A DNA stretch of 9,673 bases, from contig DASZSB010000062.1 in assembly GCA_035548835.1 (NCBI GenBank), positions 1-9,673 on the forward strand. The letters are read 5' to 3'. Origin of the DNA: FEN-1219 sp035548835. GTDB lineage: Bacteria; Pseudomonadota; Gammaproteobacteria; Steroidobacterales; Rariloculaceae. The notes beneath the pieces are model-generated. The model saw only the letters and a list, made by a program, of their open reading frames with translations. It had not been told where the DNA came from and searched no databases. Below, in pieces: positions 1 through 7,117 of the stretch (positions are counted from its first letter, which is position 1; every line of letters begins with the position of its first letter). A program made the translations under genes and the position numbers.

Positions 1-594
1 GCCGTGCTCGTGATCCACGAGAACCGGGGCCTCAATCCCTACGTCGAGGACGTCGCGCGCCGCGCTGCGGTGGCCGGCTTCCTCGCGCTCGCGCCGGACG
101 GCCTGGCGCCGGTCGGCGGCTATCCCGGCAACGACGACGACGGCCGCACGCTGCAGGCCGGGCTCGACCAGGCCAAGCTGCGCCAGGACATGATCAACAG
201 CGCGCATTACCTGAAGGCGCTGCCTGTGTCGAACGGCAAGCTCGGCGCCACGGGTTTCTGCTGGGGCGGCGGCATGGTCAACAACCTGGCCGTGGCCCTC
301 GGCGCGGATCTGCGCGCCGGCGTGCCGTTCTACGGTGCCGCCCCGGCGGCCGCGGACGTCGCCAAGATCAAGGCCGCGCTGCTGATCCAGTACGCCGGCA
401 GCGACGAGCGCATCAACGGCATGTGGCCGGAATACGAGGCCGCGCTGAAGGCCCACAAGGTCAACTATCAGATGTACCGATACGAAGGCACGCAGCACGG
501 GTTCCACAACAACTCCACGCCGCGCTACAACGAGGCGGCCGCGAATCTCGCGTGGGAGCGCACGATCGCGTTCTTCAAGCAGCATCTCGCCTAG
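1..594 (+). CDS. Dienelactone hydrolase family protein, YghX-like (5' end missing)
   Basis: This is an alpha/beta-hydrolase of the dienelactone hydrolase family; the frame is open to base 1, so the N-terminus lies outside the window. The full nucleophile-acid-base triad is visible: Cys in GFCWGG (codon at 259), Asp in GSDERING (403) and His in GTQHGFH (496). The Glu of the N-terminal IHENRG segment matches the residue that primes the cysteine in the family archetype. The segments PDGLAPVGGYPGNDDD and the C-terminal AWERTIAFFKQHL are typical of the YghX-like branch, whose members are usually near 290 residues with an export signal, so roughly 90 residues are probably missing. The classical reaction is hydrolysis of dienelactone to maleylacetate, but most YghX-like members have no proven substrate and nothing nearby belongs to an aromatic catabolic pathway. 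The next gene starts 40 bases downstream on the same strand, so the two may share a transcript. Family assignment is firm; the substrate is unknown. Confidence 0.93.
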   Translation, partial: AVLVIHENRGLNPYVEDVARRAAVAGFLALAPDGLAPVGGYPGNDDDGRTLQAGLDQAKLRQDMINSAHYLKALPVSNGKLGATGFCWGGGMVNNLAVALGADLRAGVPFYGAAPAAADVAKIKAALLIQYAGSDERINGMWPEYEAALKAHKVNYQMYRYEGTQHGFHNNSTPRYNEAAANLAWERTIAFFKQHLA

Positions 595-634
595 GGTCCC
601 GGCCACTCGAGCCCGCCCGCCGGTCGTCGAGCCC

Positions 635-1390
635 ATGCTGAAGAATTGGCGCCGGCGGCGCGTCCTGGCCCGCCACTCGATTCCCGACGAGCTCTGGTCC
701 GCGACCGTCGCCGACATCCCGGCGATCCGCCGCCTGGGTGCGGAGGACCGGCGCCGTCTGCGCGACCTCGTGCTGCTGTTCCTGCACGAGAAACACTTCG
801 AGCCCGTGCAGGGCCTGGTGCTCGACGACGCGCGGCGTCTGCGGATCGCGGCATTGGCCTGTCTGCCGATCCTCGCGCTCGGACTCGACGCTTACTCCGG
901 TTTCCACTCCATCGTGGTGCATCCCGACGAATTCCTCGTGCGCGATCGCACGTACGAGGACGAGGACGGCGTCGTGCACGTGGGCGACGACCTCCTGAGT
1001 GGGGAGGCGTTCGAGCAGGGACCGGTGGTGCTCGCGTGGAGCGAGATCGAAGCGAGCGGGCGCGGCGAAGGCTACAACGTGGTCGTGCACGAGCTCGCGC
1101 ACAAGCTCGACATGCTGACCGGCGAGGCCAACGGCGTGCCGCCGCTGCACGCGGACATGCGCATGCCCGAATGGGTGGCCGCGTTCGACGCCGCGTACGA
1201 CGATCTTTGCGAGCAGCTCGAGCGCGGCGTCGAGCCGTGGATCGATCCTTACGCGGTCGAAGATGCCGCGGAGTTCTTCGCGGTCTGCGCGGAGCTCTTC
1301 TTCGACATGCCGAAGGAGCTGCGCGACGAGTATCCGGACGTCTATCTGCAGCTCGCGAAGTTCTTCAGGCAGGACCCCGCCGCCGCGTGA
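635..1390 (+). CDS. mtfA: MtfA-type zinc-dependent peptidase (M90 family)
   Basis: This 251-residue protein matches the MtfA family in length (the E. coli protein is about 265 residues) and along its sequence. The zinc site HELAH is at residues 152-156, followed by KLDMLTGEANGVPPL, a strong family signature. A downstream Glu at about 213 in AAEFFAV fits the third zinc ligand, at the same spacing as in E. coli MtfA. The N-terminus (basic WRRRR, then IPAIRRLGAEDRRRLRDL) aligns with the usual family start, which supports the ATG at 635 although no Shine-Dalgarno motif precedes it. In E. coli, MtfA is a cytosolic peptidase that binds the glucose repressor Mlc and so influences ptsG. No Mlc or PTS gene is seen here, so that role is not shown for this organism. 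Its last 26 bases overlap the 3' end of the convergent PepSY gene. No signal peptide or membrane segment is visible. Confidence 0.93.
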   Translation: MLKNWRRRRVLARHSIPDELWSATVADIPAIRRLGAEDRRRLRDLVLLFLHEKHFEPVQGLVLDDARRLRIAALACLPILALGLDAYSGFHSIVVHPDEFLVRDRTYEDEDGVVHVGDDLLSGEAFEQGPVVLAWSEIEASGRGEGYNVVVHELAHKLDMLTGEANGVPPLHADMRMPEWVAAFDAAYDDLCEQLERGVEPWIDPYAVEDAAEFFAVCAELFFDMPKELRDEYPDVYLQLAKFFRQDPAAA

Positions 1391-2924
1391 GGCGGGCGAC
1401 GTCGAGGCGCACGCGCTTCACGCCGAATACGAGACCGATGACGCTCGTGGCGAGGGCGCCCAGGCTGAGCGCGATCATGCCGATGTCCCACAGTGGCCGC
1501 CGGTCGTACCAGAAGCCGAAGTCGAGGCTGTGCAGGCCGTTGTACAGCCAGCGCTCGAGACGGTTCAGCCGGTGGATCGTCGCGACGATCTGGCCGAGCT
1601 CGACGTCCACGTAGACCCAGGTTTCGAGCGGATCGTCGAACTTGACCCGCAGCACGGGCAGGGCGGCCTGCCGGCCGCGCGAGTAGTAATACGAGTCGTA
1701 GTCGTGGAGCAGCGTCTGGTCCACGATCTGCGCACCACCGGCCGCCGCCGCCAGGCGACCGAGCAGCGCATCGGCCGGGAACGGCTCGGCGTGCGGCGTC
1801 AGCGTCGCGGCATCGATCAACAGATGTGCCGGCGCGGCGCGCCCGGCGACGGCATACGGCTGATGCAGGCGCTCGCGATGCGGATCGAGCTGCGCCGTCG
1901 TGCTCGCAAAGCGGGCCAGGTAGTAGGGATGGTCGGCAATGCGCCGGAACTCGATCTCCTTCAACGACCGGCCGGCGAGCGCGGGGCCCCAGGCGGCCGC
2001 GTCGAAGCGCGGGAACCTGTCGAGCTCGACCGGGCCGCCGGACAGCGCTTCGCTGCCGATCGCAAGGCCCCGCGCGTTGGTCCACTCGAACGGCTCCATG
2101 GACAGCAGCCCGCTGAACACCCAGGTCAGCGCGAACGCGCCGAAGACGAGCCCGAGCACGTGGTGCCAGCGCATCCAGCCCTGGTAGCGAGCCGTGCCGA
2201 CGAAGCGCACGGGTCGCGACCGATACAGCTGCATCACGCCGACGACGAGGCCGAGCACCGCGAGCACGCAGCCCAGACCCGAGGCGACGACCACGGTCCA
2301 GTACCACGCGGGCTGATTCGTCCGCAGCGGCGTGATGTAGAACCAGTGCGGGATCGTCGCGATCCAGGCCAGCCCGCGCGTCCGCGCCGTCGTTACGAGG
2401 CGCACGTCGGCGCTGTCCGGGGAGACGTAGGCCTCGGTGCCCGCGCCGTCGTCGACGCGGAATTTGTACAGCGGCAGCTCGCGGGAGAGCAGCAGCGTCC
2501 ACTGGTCGGGACGCTCCACGGTCTGCAGCAGGGCCACCTTTTTTTCTTCTACGCTCAGAAACTTGGCCGCAATGCCTCGGGCCGCTTCGACATCGACGGG
2601 CGCAAGCTGCGAGCCGTCGTCCGCGAATACCGTGGCCGAGCCATAGGGGCTCTCGAACCGGTAGGCGGGCCGGCCGAGGACCGTGGTCAGCGTGACTTCG
2701 CCGAAGCCGCTGTCGGCGCGAGCCGCGGCTTCCGCCGGAGTCAGTCGGACTGCGCCGAGATCGAGGTCCGGTAGCCGCTCGAGCCGCGCCTTGGCATCGA
2801 GCGCCGGCATGCCGCCGACGTAGATCATCGCGATCCCGGTCACGAACCACAGCACGAACAACAAGCTGAGCGGGATTCCGAGATATCGGTGGAGCAGGAT
2901 CAGCGTGCGGCGGAGCAACTGCAT
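1365..2924 (-). CDS. PepSY-associated transmembrane protein, possible ferric-reductase-like
   Basis: This 519-residue integral membrane protein has the PepSY_TM architecture. Helix 1 lies at about 15-37, after LLHRYLGIPLS. A periplasmic PepSY-like region spans about 58-200. Helices 2 and 3 lie at about 209-231 and 256-276, the latter after MRWHHVLG. A second large periplasmic region spans about 280-455, and helix 4 lies at about 481-502 before a basic tail. Histidines at 12, 193, 254, 255 and 465 sit at or near the membrane ends of these segments, where some PepSY-type reductases hold haem; this use is inferred. The start at 2924 is chosen because MQLLRRTLILLHRYLG is the usual family N-terminus. 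Longer in-frame starts (GTG at 3056, ATG at 3020) only add a charged Arg-rich stretch. No good ribosome site precedes 2924, but a 12-codon reading frame with one overlaps the start. It is divergent from the TonB-dependent receptor, a common pairing in metal-uptake loci. An alternative is a PepSY protein unrelated to iron. Confidence 0.88.
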   Translation of the reverse strand: MQLLRRTLILLHRYLGIPLSLLFVLWFVTGIAMIYVGGMPALDAKARLERLPDLDLGAVRLTPAEAAARADSGFGEVTLTTVLGRPAYRFESPYGSATVFADDGSQLAPVDVEAARGIAAKFLSVEEKKVALLQTVERPDQWTLLLSRELPLYKFRVDDGAGTEAYVSPDSADVRLVTTARTRGLAWIATIPHWFYITPLRTNQPAWYWTVVVASGLGCVLAVLGLVVGVMQLYRSRPVRFVGTARYQGWMRWHHVLGLVFGAFALTWVFSGLLSMEPFEWTNARGLAIGSEALSGGPVELDRFPRFDAAAWGPALAGRSLKEIEFRRIADHPYYLARFASTTAQLDPHRERLHQPYAVAGRAAPAHLLIDAATLTPHAEPFPADALLGRLAAAAGGAQIVDQTLLHDYDSYYYSRGRQAALPVLRVKFDDPLETWVYVDVELGQIVATIHRLNRLERWLYNGLHSLDFGFWYDRRPLWDIGMIALSLGALATSVIGLVFGVKRVRLDVARLTRRRGPA

Positions 2925-2938
2925 TGCGTGAAGATCAT
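2900..2938 (-). CDS. Candidate 12-codon leader ORF overlapping the PepSY gene start
   Basis: This tiny reading frame, MIFTQCSCSAAR then TGA, starts at 2938 and ends 25 bases inside the PepSY gene, in another frame. Its ATG is preceded by GAGG with a 4-base gap, whereas the PepSY ATG at 2924 has only that same GAGG 18 bases upstream. This suggests ribosomes load at 2938 and the PepSY start is reached by coupling or reinitiation. The peptide has two cysteines and no recognisable family. It may equally be chance, since short frames are common. Confidence 0.25.
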   Translation of the reverse strand: MIFTQCSCSAAR

Positions 2939-3044
2939 GTGGCCTCGATACATCGAAGCGTACTGCCTGAGGTCCATGCTCTGCACGCGTGACGCCGCAG
3001 CGGTGCCGCGCGAAGCGCATTCGCGAGCGCCGCGCATCGGACCG

Positions 3045-3073
3045 TTGCAGGCACACAACATAGTATATATAGT
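3045..3073 (+). promoter_or_regulatory. Candidate sigma-70 promoter for the TonB-dependent receptor gene
   Basis: TTGCAG (3045-3050) and TATAGT (3068-3073) are separated by exactly 17 bases. The -10 box matches TATAAT at five of six positions. The -35 box matches TTGACA only in its TTG. The -10 falls inside the AT-rich dyad, so a protein bound to the dyad would block or remodel this promoter. It is the best spaced pair I found in the region, but AT-rich DNA produces such boxes easily and the start site is unproven. Confidence 0.35.
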
Positions 3074-3088
3074 AATAGCGCTATATAT
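3065..3088. promoter_or_regulatory. AT-rich inverted repeat, candidate operator
   Basis: There is a perfect 8-base inverted repeat, ATATATAG (3065-3072) and CTATATAT (3081-3088), with an 8-base spacer. A second palindrome, ATAGCGCTAT (3075-3084), is nested across the spacer and the right arm. It lies between the two divergent genes and over the best promoter candidate, which is where a shared operator would be expected. It shows no convincing match to the Fur box, and I cannot name a regulator. Part of the symmetry could come simply from alternating TA sequence. Confidence 0.35.
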
Positions 3089-3261
3089 GATCTGGATGCG
3101 CCTGCCCGTCTGATGCAGAGTCGATGGGTCGTCGGCCGTCCAGCGGCTGATCGCGGGGAATGGGGGGGACAATCGCAGCTTTTTGGCAACACTGCTACGT
3201 CTGCTCGGCAGCGGGCGTCTTTTCCATTTGTATTCTTGGTGCCAGAGATCGGGGGTAATCC

Positions 3262-6200
3262 ATGTTAGGAAGCACACGCGACCAGACACAGGTCGTCAAT
3301 CGCACCGTGCTCGCTTCGACCATTTCCGCCTTGCTGGCGGGGGGCGGCGCGGCGCAGGCGCAGCAGCAACAGAATCCACAGGGGCTGGAAGAGATCACGG
3401 TCACGGGCTCGCGCATCGTCCGGCGCGACCTCGAGGCCGCCAGTCCGATCGTCACGATCGATTCGAAGAAGTTCGAGAACTCCAGCACGATCAGCATCGA
3501 GAGCGTGCTGAACCAGATGCCGCAGTTCGTGCCGGAAGGCACCCAGTTCGATCAGGGCATTCAGGCGGGTCCCACGTTGTCGCTGGGTATCGGCAGCGTG
3601 AACCTGCGCGGCATCGGCCCGAACCGTACCCTCGTCCTGATCGACGGTCGTCGCGCACAGCCGTCCAACGCGGCGTTGCTGGTCGATACGAACACGGTTC
3701 CGTCCGCCGCCATCGAGCGCGTCGAGACGATCACCGGTGGCGCCTCGGCCGTGTACGGCGCCGACGCCATGGCCGGCGTCGTGAACTTCATCCTGAAGAA
3801 GGATTTCGAAGGCGTCGACATGGACTTCCAGACCGGCGCCACCGCACAGGGCGACGGCGAGGAGACCAAGTTCAGCTCCCTGCTCGGTGTGAACTCGGGC
3901 GACGGCAAGAGCAACGTGATGCTCGGCGTCGAGTGGTACAACCGCGGCGCGGTGCAGCTGCGCGACCGCAAGTTCTTCATGAACGGCTGGTTCGATCCGG
4001 GCAGCGACGCCTCGGGCTTCATCCAGATGCCGGGCTACTCGCCCTCGACGGCCATTCTCGGGGTCGGCACCGTGTCGAGCGCCGGTCTGCCGACGCAGGC
4101 CGCGGTGGACTCCATCTTCGCCGGTGTGGCCGGCTATGTTCCGGGCGGTGTTGCGCCGTCGGGTGGTCTGGGAACTGGGCAGTTCGTCGTCAGCAACCGG
4201 AGCGAGATCTATTTCAATCCCGACGGTTCGCCGTTCGTGCTGGCCGGCGCGCACGGGTACAACGGGCCCTTCGACACCGTGAATAGTCACACGCCAGAAG
4301 GCTCGGGCTACTCCGGCGTGCGCTTGCAGCCTAACGGCAACCTGGGCCAGGTTTCCTATGAGGGCCAGGCATCGTCACCGCTGAATCGTCATTCGTTGTT
4401 CGGCCGTGCCACGCACGAGATCAACGACAACCTGACGGCGTTCGTGCAGGCCAACTACTCCGGCGTCGAGGTCACGACGAACCAGGCCTCGTTCCCGCCG
4501 GCAATCACGGTGTGGTCGGCGCCGATCCCCGTCGATGGTCGGCCGATTCCGGCCGCGCTGCAGACGCTGCTGGCGTCGCGCCCGACGCCGACGAACCCGT
4601 GGACGCTGTTCCGCGTGCTCGACTTTCTCGGCGCTCCGGTCACGACCAAGTCGACGAACGACGTGTTCCAGATCATGGCCGGTGTCGAGGGCAAGTTCAG
4701 CAACCGCGACTGGACCTGGGAGGCCTACGTGTCGTCGGGTCAGACGAACACGGAGAACTTCTTCAACAACCTGCCGTCGCTGCAGCGTTACCAGTTCCTG
4801 CTGAACCAGCCGAACGGCACCTGGGGTGCGTCGGGCCCGGCCGGCTTCACGTCGGGCCGCAACTACGTGCAGACCTGCACGAGCGGTCTGCCGATCTTCT
4901 CCAACAGCACGTCGTCGCCTGGCTACGTGACTCCGGACTGTCTCGAGAGCATCGCGTCGAAGGCGCGTGCGCTCACGAAGCTGAAGCAGGACATCGGCGA
5001 GTTCAACCTGCAGGGCAAGCTCACCGACATGAAGGCCGGTGAGCTGCGGTTCGCGCTCGGTGCCAGCACGCGCAAGAACACGTTCTCGTTCGATCCCGGC
5101 GAGACGAACGATCGCGAATCGGTGGTCGAGAACCCGATGAGCATCTTCGCCTCGAACAACACGGCCGGCGGCACCAAGGTCAACGAGATCTACGGCGAGC
5201 TGCTGGTGCCGGTCACGAAGAAGTTCGACCTCGAGTTCGGTTTGCGCGAGTCCGATTACGCCGATTCGCAGATCGGCACCACGGACACGTCGAAGGCGCT
5301 GTTCACGTTCCGGGCGACCAACTCCCTGACGCTGCGCGGCGGCTTCCAGCGGGCCGAGCGCGCGCCGAACACCGCGGAGCTGTTCCAGGGCGTGTCGCTG
5401 CTCGTCGTGCCGTTCGCGCCGAGCGATCCGTGCTCGTACACGACGACCGCGACGTGGGGCAACCAGGCCAGCAACCCGAACCGCCTCGCGGTTCAGACGT
5501 TGTGCGCTGCGATCATCAACAACAGCGACACGATCACGGCGAACGACAACACGTCGGTGTTCGGTCTGCCGGGCAGCACGGCGGCCAACAACTTCGCGCG
5601 TCCCGGCAACCCGTTCTTCCCGCTCGAGATCGAGCTGCGGCAGGGCAACCCGAACGTGAAGCCGGAGCTCGGCAAGACGTTCACGTTCGGTCTCGTCATG
5701 CAGCATCCGGGCAAGCTGGAGGGGCTGACGGCATCGTTCGACTTCTACAACATCGAGATCACCGACGCGATCGCACCGCTGAACTCGCTCTTCGCGTACC
5801 AGCAGTGCTTCAACGCCAACGGCACGAGCAACCCGACGCTCTCCTACACGGGTAGCCCGTACTGCGCGTTGATCAAGCGCAACGTGGTGTCCGGTGAGCG
5901 TGCGTCGGTCGACGCGCCGTTCATCAACACCGGTACGTTGAAGACCACGGGCCTCGACATCGCGACGAACTGGACGAAGGACCTCGGCAAGGGCTCCTTC
6001 TACATCAACGCGCTGGTCACGGTGCTCGGCAAGTACGACATCCAGGACGCGCCGGGCTCGGCTGTCGTGCACGAGAAGGACACGCTGCAGACGCAGGACG
6101 GTGGTCAGTTCAAATACAAGATGACCAACACGTTCGGCTACAACTTCGGCGGCGGCAAGGCGAGCATCGGCCTGCAGTGGCGGTACCTGCCGGGTATCCG

Positions 6201-6450
6201 CGACGAGTCCGTGGCGCGTACGCCGACCTCGAACGTGTATCCGGTTGGCTCGTACCAGTCGTTCAACCTGTTCGCGGGCTACACGGTCAACGACAAGATC
6301 AACCTGCGCATGGGTATCGACAACCTGACCGACGTGCAGCCGCTGATCGTTGGCGCCCGCCCGGGCGACAACAATGCGGAGGTCACGCGCGCCGACTACT
6401 ACGACGTCCTCGGGCGTCGCGCCTATGTCGGTGTGAGGATGAGCTTCTAG
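3262..6450 (+). CDS. TonB-dependent outer-membrane receptor
   Basis: This 1062-residue protein is a ligand-gated beta-barrel that imports substrates across the outer membrane using TonB-ExbBD energy. A signal peptide covers about residues 1-33, ending AQA before a Gln run. A TonB-box-like EEITVTGSRI follows at 43-52. The plug domain spans about 55-185, with VNLRGIGPNRTLVLIDGRR (113-131) and IERVETITGGASAVYGADA (151-169), both classic plug motifs. The rest is the barrel, ending in aromatic YVGVRMSF with a terminal Phe as BAM recognition requires. There is no N-terminal signalling (STN) domain, so it is not a transducer that activates its own sigma factor. At 1062 residues it is larger than typical siderophore receptors (about 700), implying long extracellular loops. 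All six cysteines fall in three close pairs (539/560, 724/748, 849/868), probably loop disulfides. The substrate is unknown: the divergent PepSY gene hints at a metal chelate, while the size and family also fit sugars, peptides or other oligomers. A terminator follows. Confidence 0.95.
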   Translation: MLGSTRDQTQVVNRTVLASTISALLAGGGAAQAQQQQNPQGLEEITVTGSRIVRRDLEAASPIVTIDSKKFENSSTISIESVLNQMPQFVPEGTQFDQGIQAGPTLSLGIGSVNLRGIGPNRTLVLIDGRRAQPSNAALLVDTNTVPSAAIERVETITGGASAVYGADAMAGVVNFILKKDFEGVDMDFQTGATAQGDGEETKFSSLLGVNSGDGKSNVMLGVEWYNRGAVQLRDRKFFMNGWFDPGSDASGFIQMPGYSPSTAILGVGTVSSAGLPTQAAVDSIFAGVAGYVPGGVAPSGGLGTGQFVVSNRSEIYFNPDGSPFVLAGAHGYNGPFDTVNSHTPEGSGYSGVRLQPNGNLGQVSYEGQASSPLNRHSLFGRATHEINDNLTAFVQANYSGVEVTTNQASFPPAITVWSAPIPVDGRPIPAALQTLLASRPTPTNPWTLFRVLDFLGAPVTTKSTNDVFQIMAGVEGKFSNRDWTWEAYVSSGQTNTENFFNNLPSLQRYQFLLNQPNGTWGASGPAGFTSGRNYVQTCTSGLPIFSNSTSSPGYVTPDCLESIASKARALTKLKQDIGEFNLQGKLTDMKAGELRFALGASTRKNTFSFDPGETNDRESVVENPMSIFASNNTAGGTKVNEIYGELLVPVTKKFDLEFGLRESDYADSQIGTTDTSKALFTFRATNSLTLRGGFQRAERAPNTAELFQGVSLLVVPFAPSDPCSYTTTATWGNQASNPNRLAVQTLCAAIINNSDTITANDNTSVFGLPGSTAANNFARPGNPFFPLEIELRQGNPNVKPELGKTFTFGLVMQHPGKLEGLTASFDFYNIEITDAIAPLNSLFAYQQCFNANGTSNPTLSYTGSPYCALIKRNVVSGERASVDAPFINTGTLKTTGLDIATNWTKDLGKGSFYINALVTVLGKYDIQDAPGSAVVHEKDTLQTQDGGQFKYKMTNTFGYNFGGGKASIGLQWRYLPGIRDESVARTPTSNVYPVGSYQSFNLFAGYTVNDKINLRMGIDNLTDVQPLIVGARPGDNNAEVTRADYYDVLGRRAYVGVRMSF

Positions 6451-6477
6451 CGAAGTCTGCGCCTTCCGGGCGCGACG

Positions 6478-6510
6478 ACGGCGAGCCCGCAAGGGCTCGC
6501 CGTTTTTTTT
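6478..6510 (+). terminator. Intrinsic terminator of the TonB-receptor gene
   Basis: A stem of CGGCGAGCCC (6479-6488) pairs with GGGCTCGCCG (6493-6502) around a GCAA tetraloop and is followed directly by eight T (6503-6510). The first T can also pair with A6478. It begins 28 bases after the receptor stop. On the minus strand the hairpin lacks a following U-tract, so it is not a classical terminator for the converging operon, though that operon's transcripts would also form the hairpin. Confidence 0.93.
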
Positions 6511-6542
6511 GTTCGGATCGCCGGCCCGTGCGCCGGGGGGGG

Positions 6543-7112
6543 CTACTTGCGGTTCTCGGGTGCTGGCTGCGCGGCCGGAGCCGCCTCGACCGCTTCGGTC
6601 TTGATCGCGTCGCGATCGCCCCGGCGGCGCGACTTGCGCGTGACCTCCGTGGCGGCCGTGAGCGCGGCGACCTCGTCGGCGCTGACGGGGCTGAACATGC
6701 CGAGCTCGCAGGTGGGTCCCGGCACGAAGCTCGGCCCCTGCAGCGCGATGTGCTCGTTGGTGCCGGGCGTGGTGTAGGGCACGAGGTTGCTGCTGGCTCC
6801 GGTCCGCAGCATGACCGTGAACGTGCTGCCCGCGCAGAGCCTGCTGTCGCTGTAGGTGAAGCTCAGCGGCGTCGTGCGGTTCATGCCGAGGCACTGACGC
6901 CCGAGCTGGTTGTGATACGTCGTCCGGTCGCGCGTGGTGAACAGCACGTTGCGATTGTCGAGCACCTTCGTCGTGCGGATGCTCGAGCGATTGAGGCAGG
7001 CCGTGGCCGCCCTGGCGTCTGCCTGCTCGTCGGCGTGCGCCATGCCGGCACACACGACGCCCGCGGCGGCGGCCGCGAGCAGCGAACGGCGAAATTTCGT
7101 CGCCGGGTTCAT
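6543..7112 (-). CDS. Secreted four-cysteine protein, DUF6491-like
   Basis: This is a 189-residue exported protein. A basic start (KFRR) and an Ala-rich hydrophobic core end in AHA at 25-27, a good signal-peptidase I site. The mature part has exactly four cysteines (39, 74, 93 and 135), enough for two disulfides. Its pattern resembles DUF6491: CLNRSSIRTTKVLDNRNVLF, then a YHNQLGRQCLGM segment, then SRLCAGSTFTVM and CELGMFSP. The family call is from memory of that pattern, and no function is established for it. The C-terminal 40 residues are charged and Ala/Pro-rich and probably disordered. The ATG at 7112 lies 5 bases after the stop of the upstream DUF1552 gene and has no clear Shine-Dalgarno motif, so it is probably translated by coupling. 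This makes it the third gene of the operon. Cys21 is in the signal core (VVC) and does not form a good lipobox, so a lipoprotein is unlikely. Confidence 0.82.
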   Translation of the reverse strand: MNPATKFRRSLLAAAAAGVVCAGMAHADEQADARAATACLNRSSIRTTKVLDNRNVLFTTRDRTTYHNQLGRQCLGMNRTTPLSFTYSDSRLCAGSTFTVMLRTGASSNLVPYTTPGTNEHIALQGPSFVPGPTCELGMFSPVSADEVAALTAATEVTRKSRRRGDRDAIKTEAVEAAPAAQPAPENRK

Positions 7113-7117
7113 CGGCG

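Larger units (their letters stand above)
2925..3261. promoter_or_regulatory. Divergent intergenic region between PepSY and TonB-receptor genes
   Basis: The region holds no convincing gene. Most of it is as GC-rich as the flanking genes, but about 3053-3092 is strikingly AT-rich and contains the dyad and promoter candidate listed separately. A run of seven G lies in the 3161-3170 block and a T-rich patch near 3179-3184. The receptor leader is long, about 180 bases from the promoter candidate to the ATG, so regulation in the untranslated leader is possible; I recognise no known riboswitch. Just before the receptor ATG at 3262 there is a G5 run (3251-3255) with a 6-base gap that may act as a weak ribosome site. 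Confidence 0.6.

Noticed and set aside
1263..2774. A 503-codon plus-strand frame opposite the PepSY gene
   Set aside because: It has shadow-like composition rich in Arg, Ala and Gln, no motifs, and spans the mtfA and PepSY ends. The minus-strand frame has clear membrane helices and family motifs.
1342..2850. A 502-codon minus-strand frame overlapping the PepSY gene in another frame
   Set aside because: The product is extremely Arg-rich without hydrophobic segments. It is the -1 shadow of the PepSY gene and matters only as the frame a slippage would enter.
2925..3056. N-terminal extension of the PepSY protein to a GTG at 3056 or ATG at 3020
   Set aside because: The added residues are charged and Arg-rich ahead of the first helix, neither start has a ribosome site, and family members begin at the MQLLRRT-like segment.
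3060..3090. Fur box over the divergent promoter
   Set aside because: The AT-rich dyad does not match the GATAATGATAATCATTATC pattern beyond general AT-richness.
3183..3200. TTGGCAACACTGC as a sigma-54 promoter
   Set aside because: The GG and GC are 7 bases apart rather than the required 10.
3183..4286. A 367-codon plus-strand frame overlapping the receptor N-terminus
   Set aside because: It is an Arg-rich out-of-frame reading of the receptor gene. The overlapping frame has a signal peptide, TonB box and plug motifs.
6521..6536. Second hairpin (CCGGC / GCCGG) as terminator for the minus-strand operon
   Set aside because: The stem has only 5 pairs and no T-tract follows it on the minus strand.
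7020..7112. Lipoprotein signal in the DUF6491-like protein
   Set aside because: Cys21 is preceded by Val-Val, not a usual lipobox, while a good signal-peptidase I site AHA follows at 25-27.
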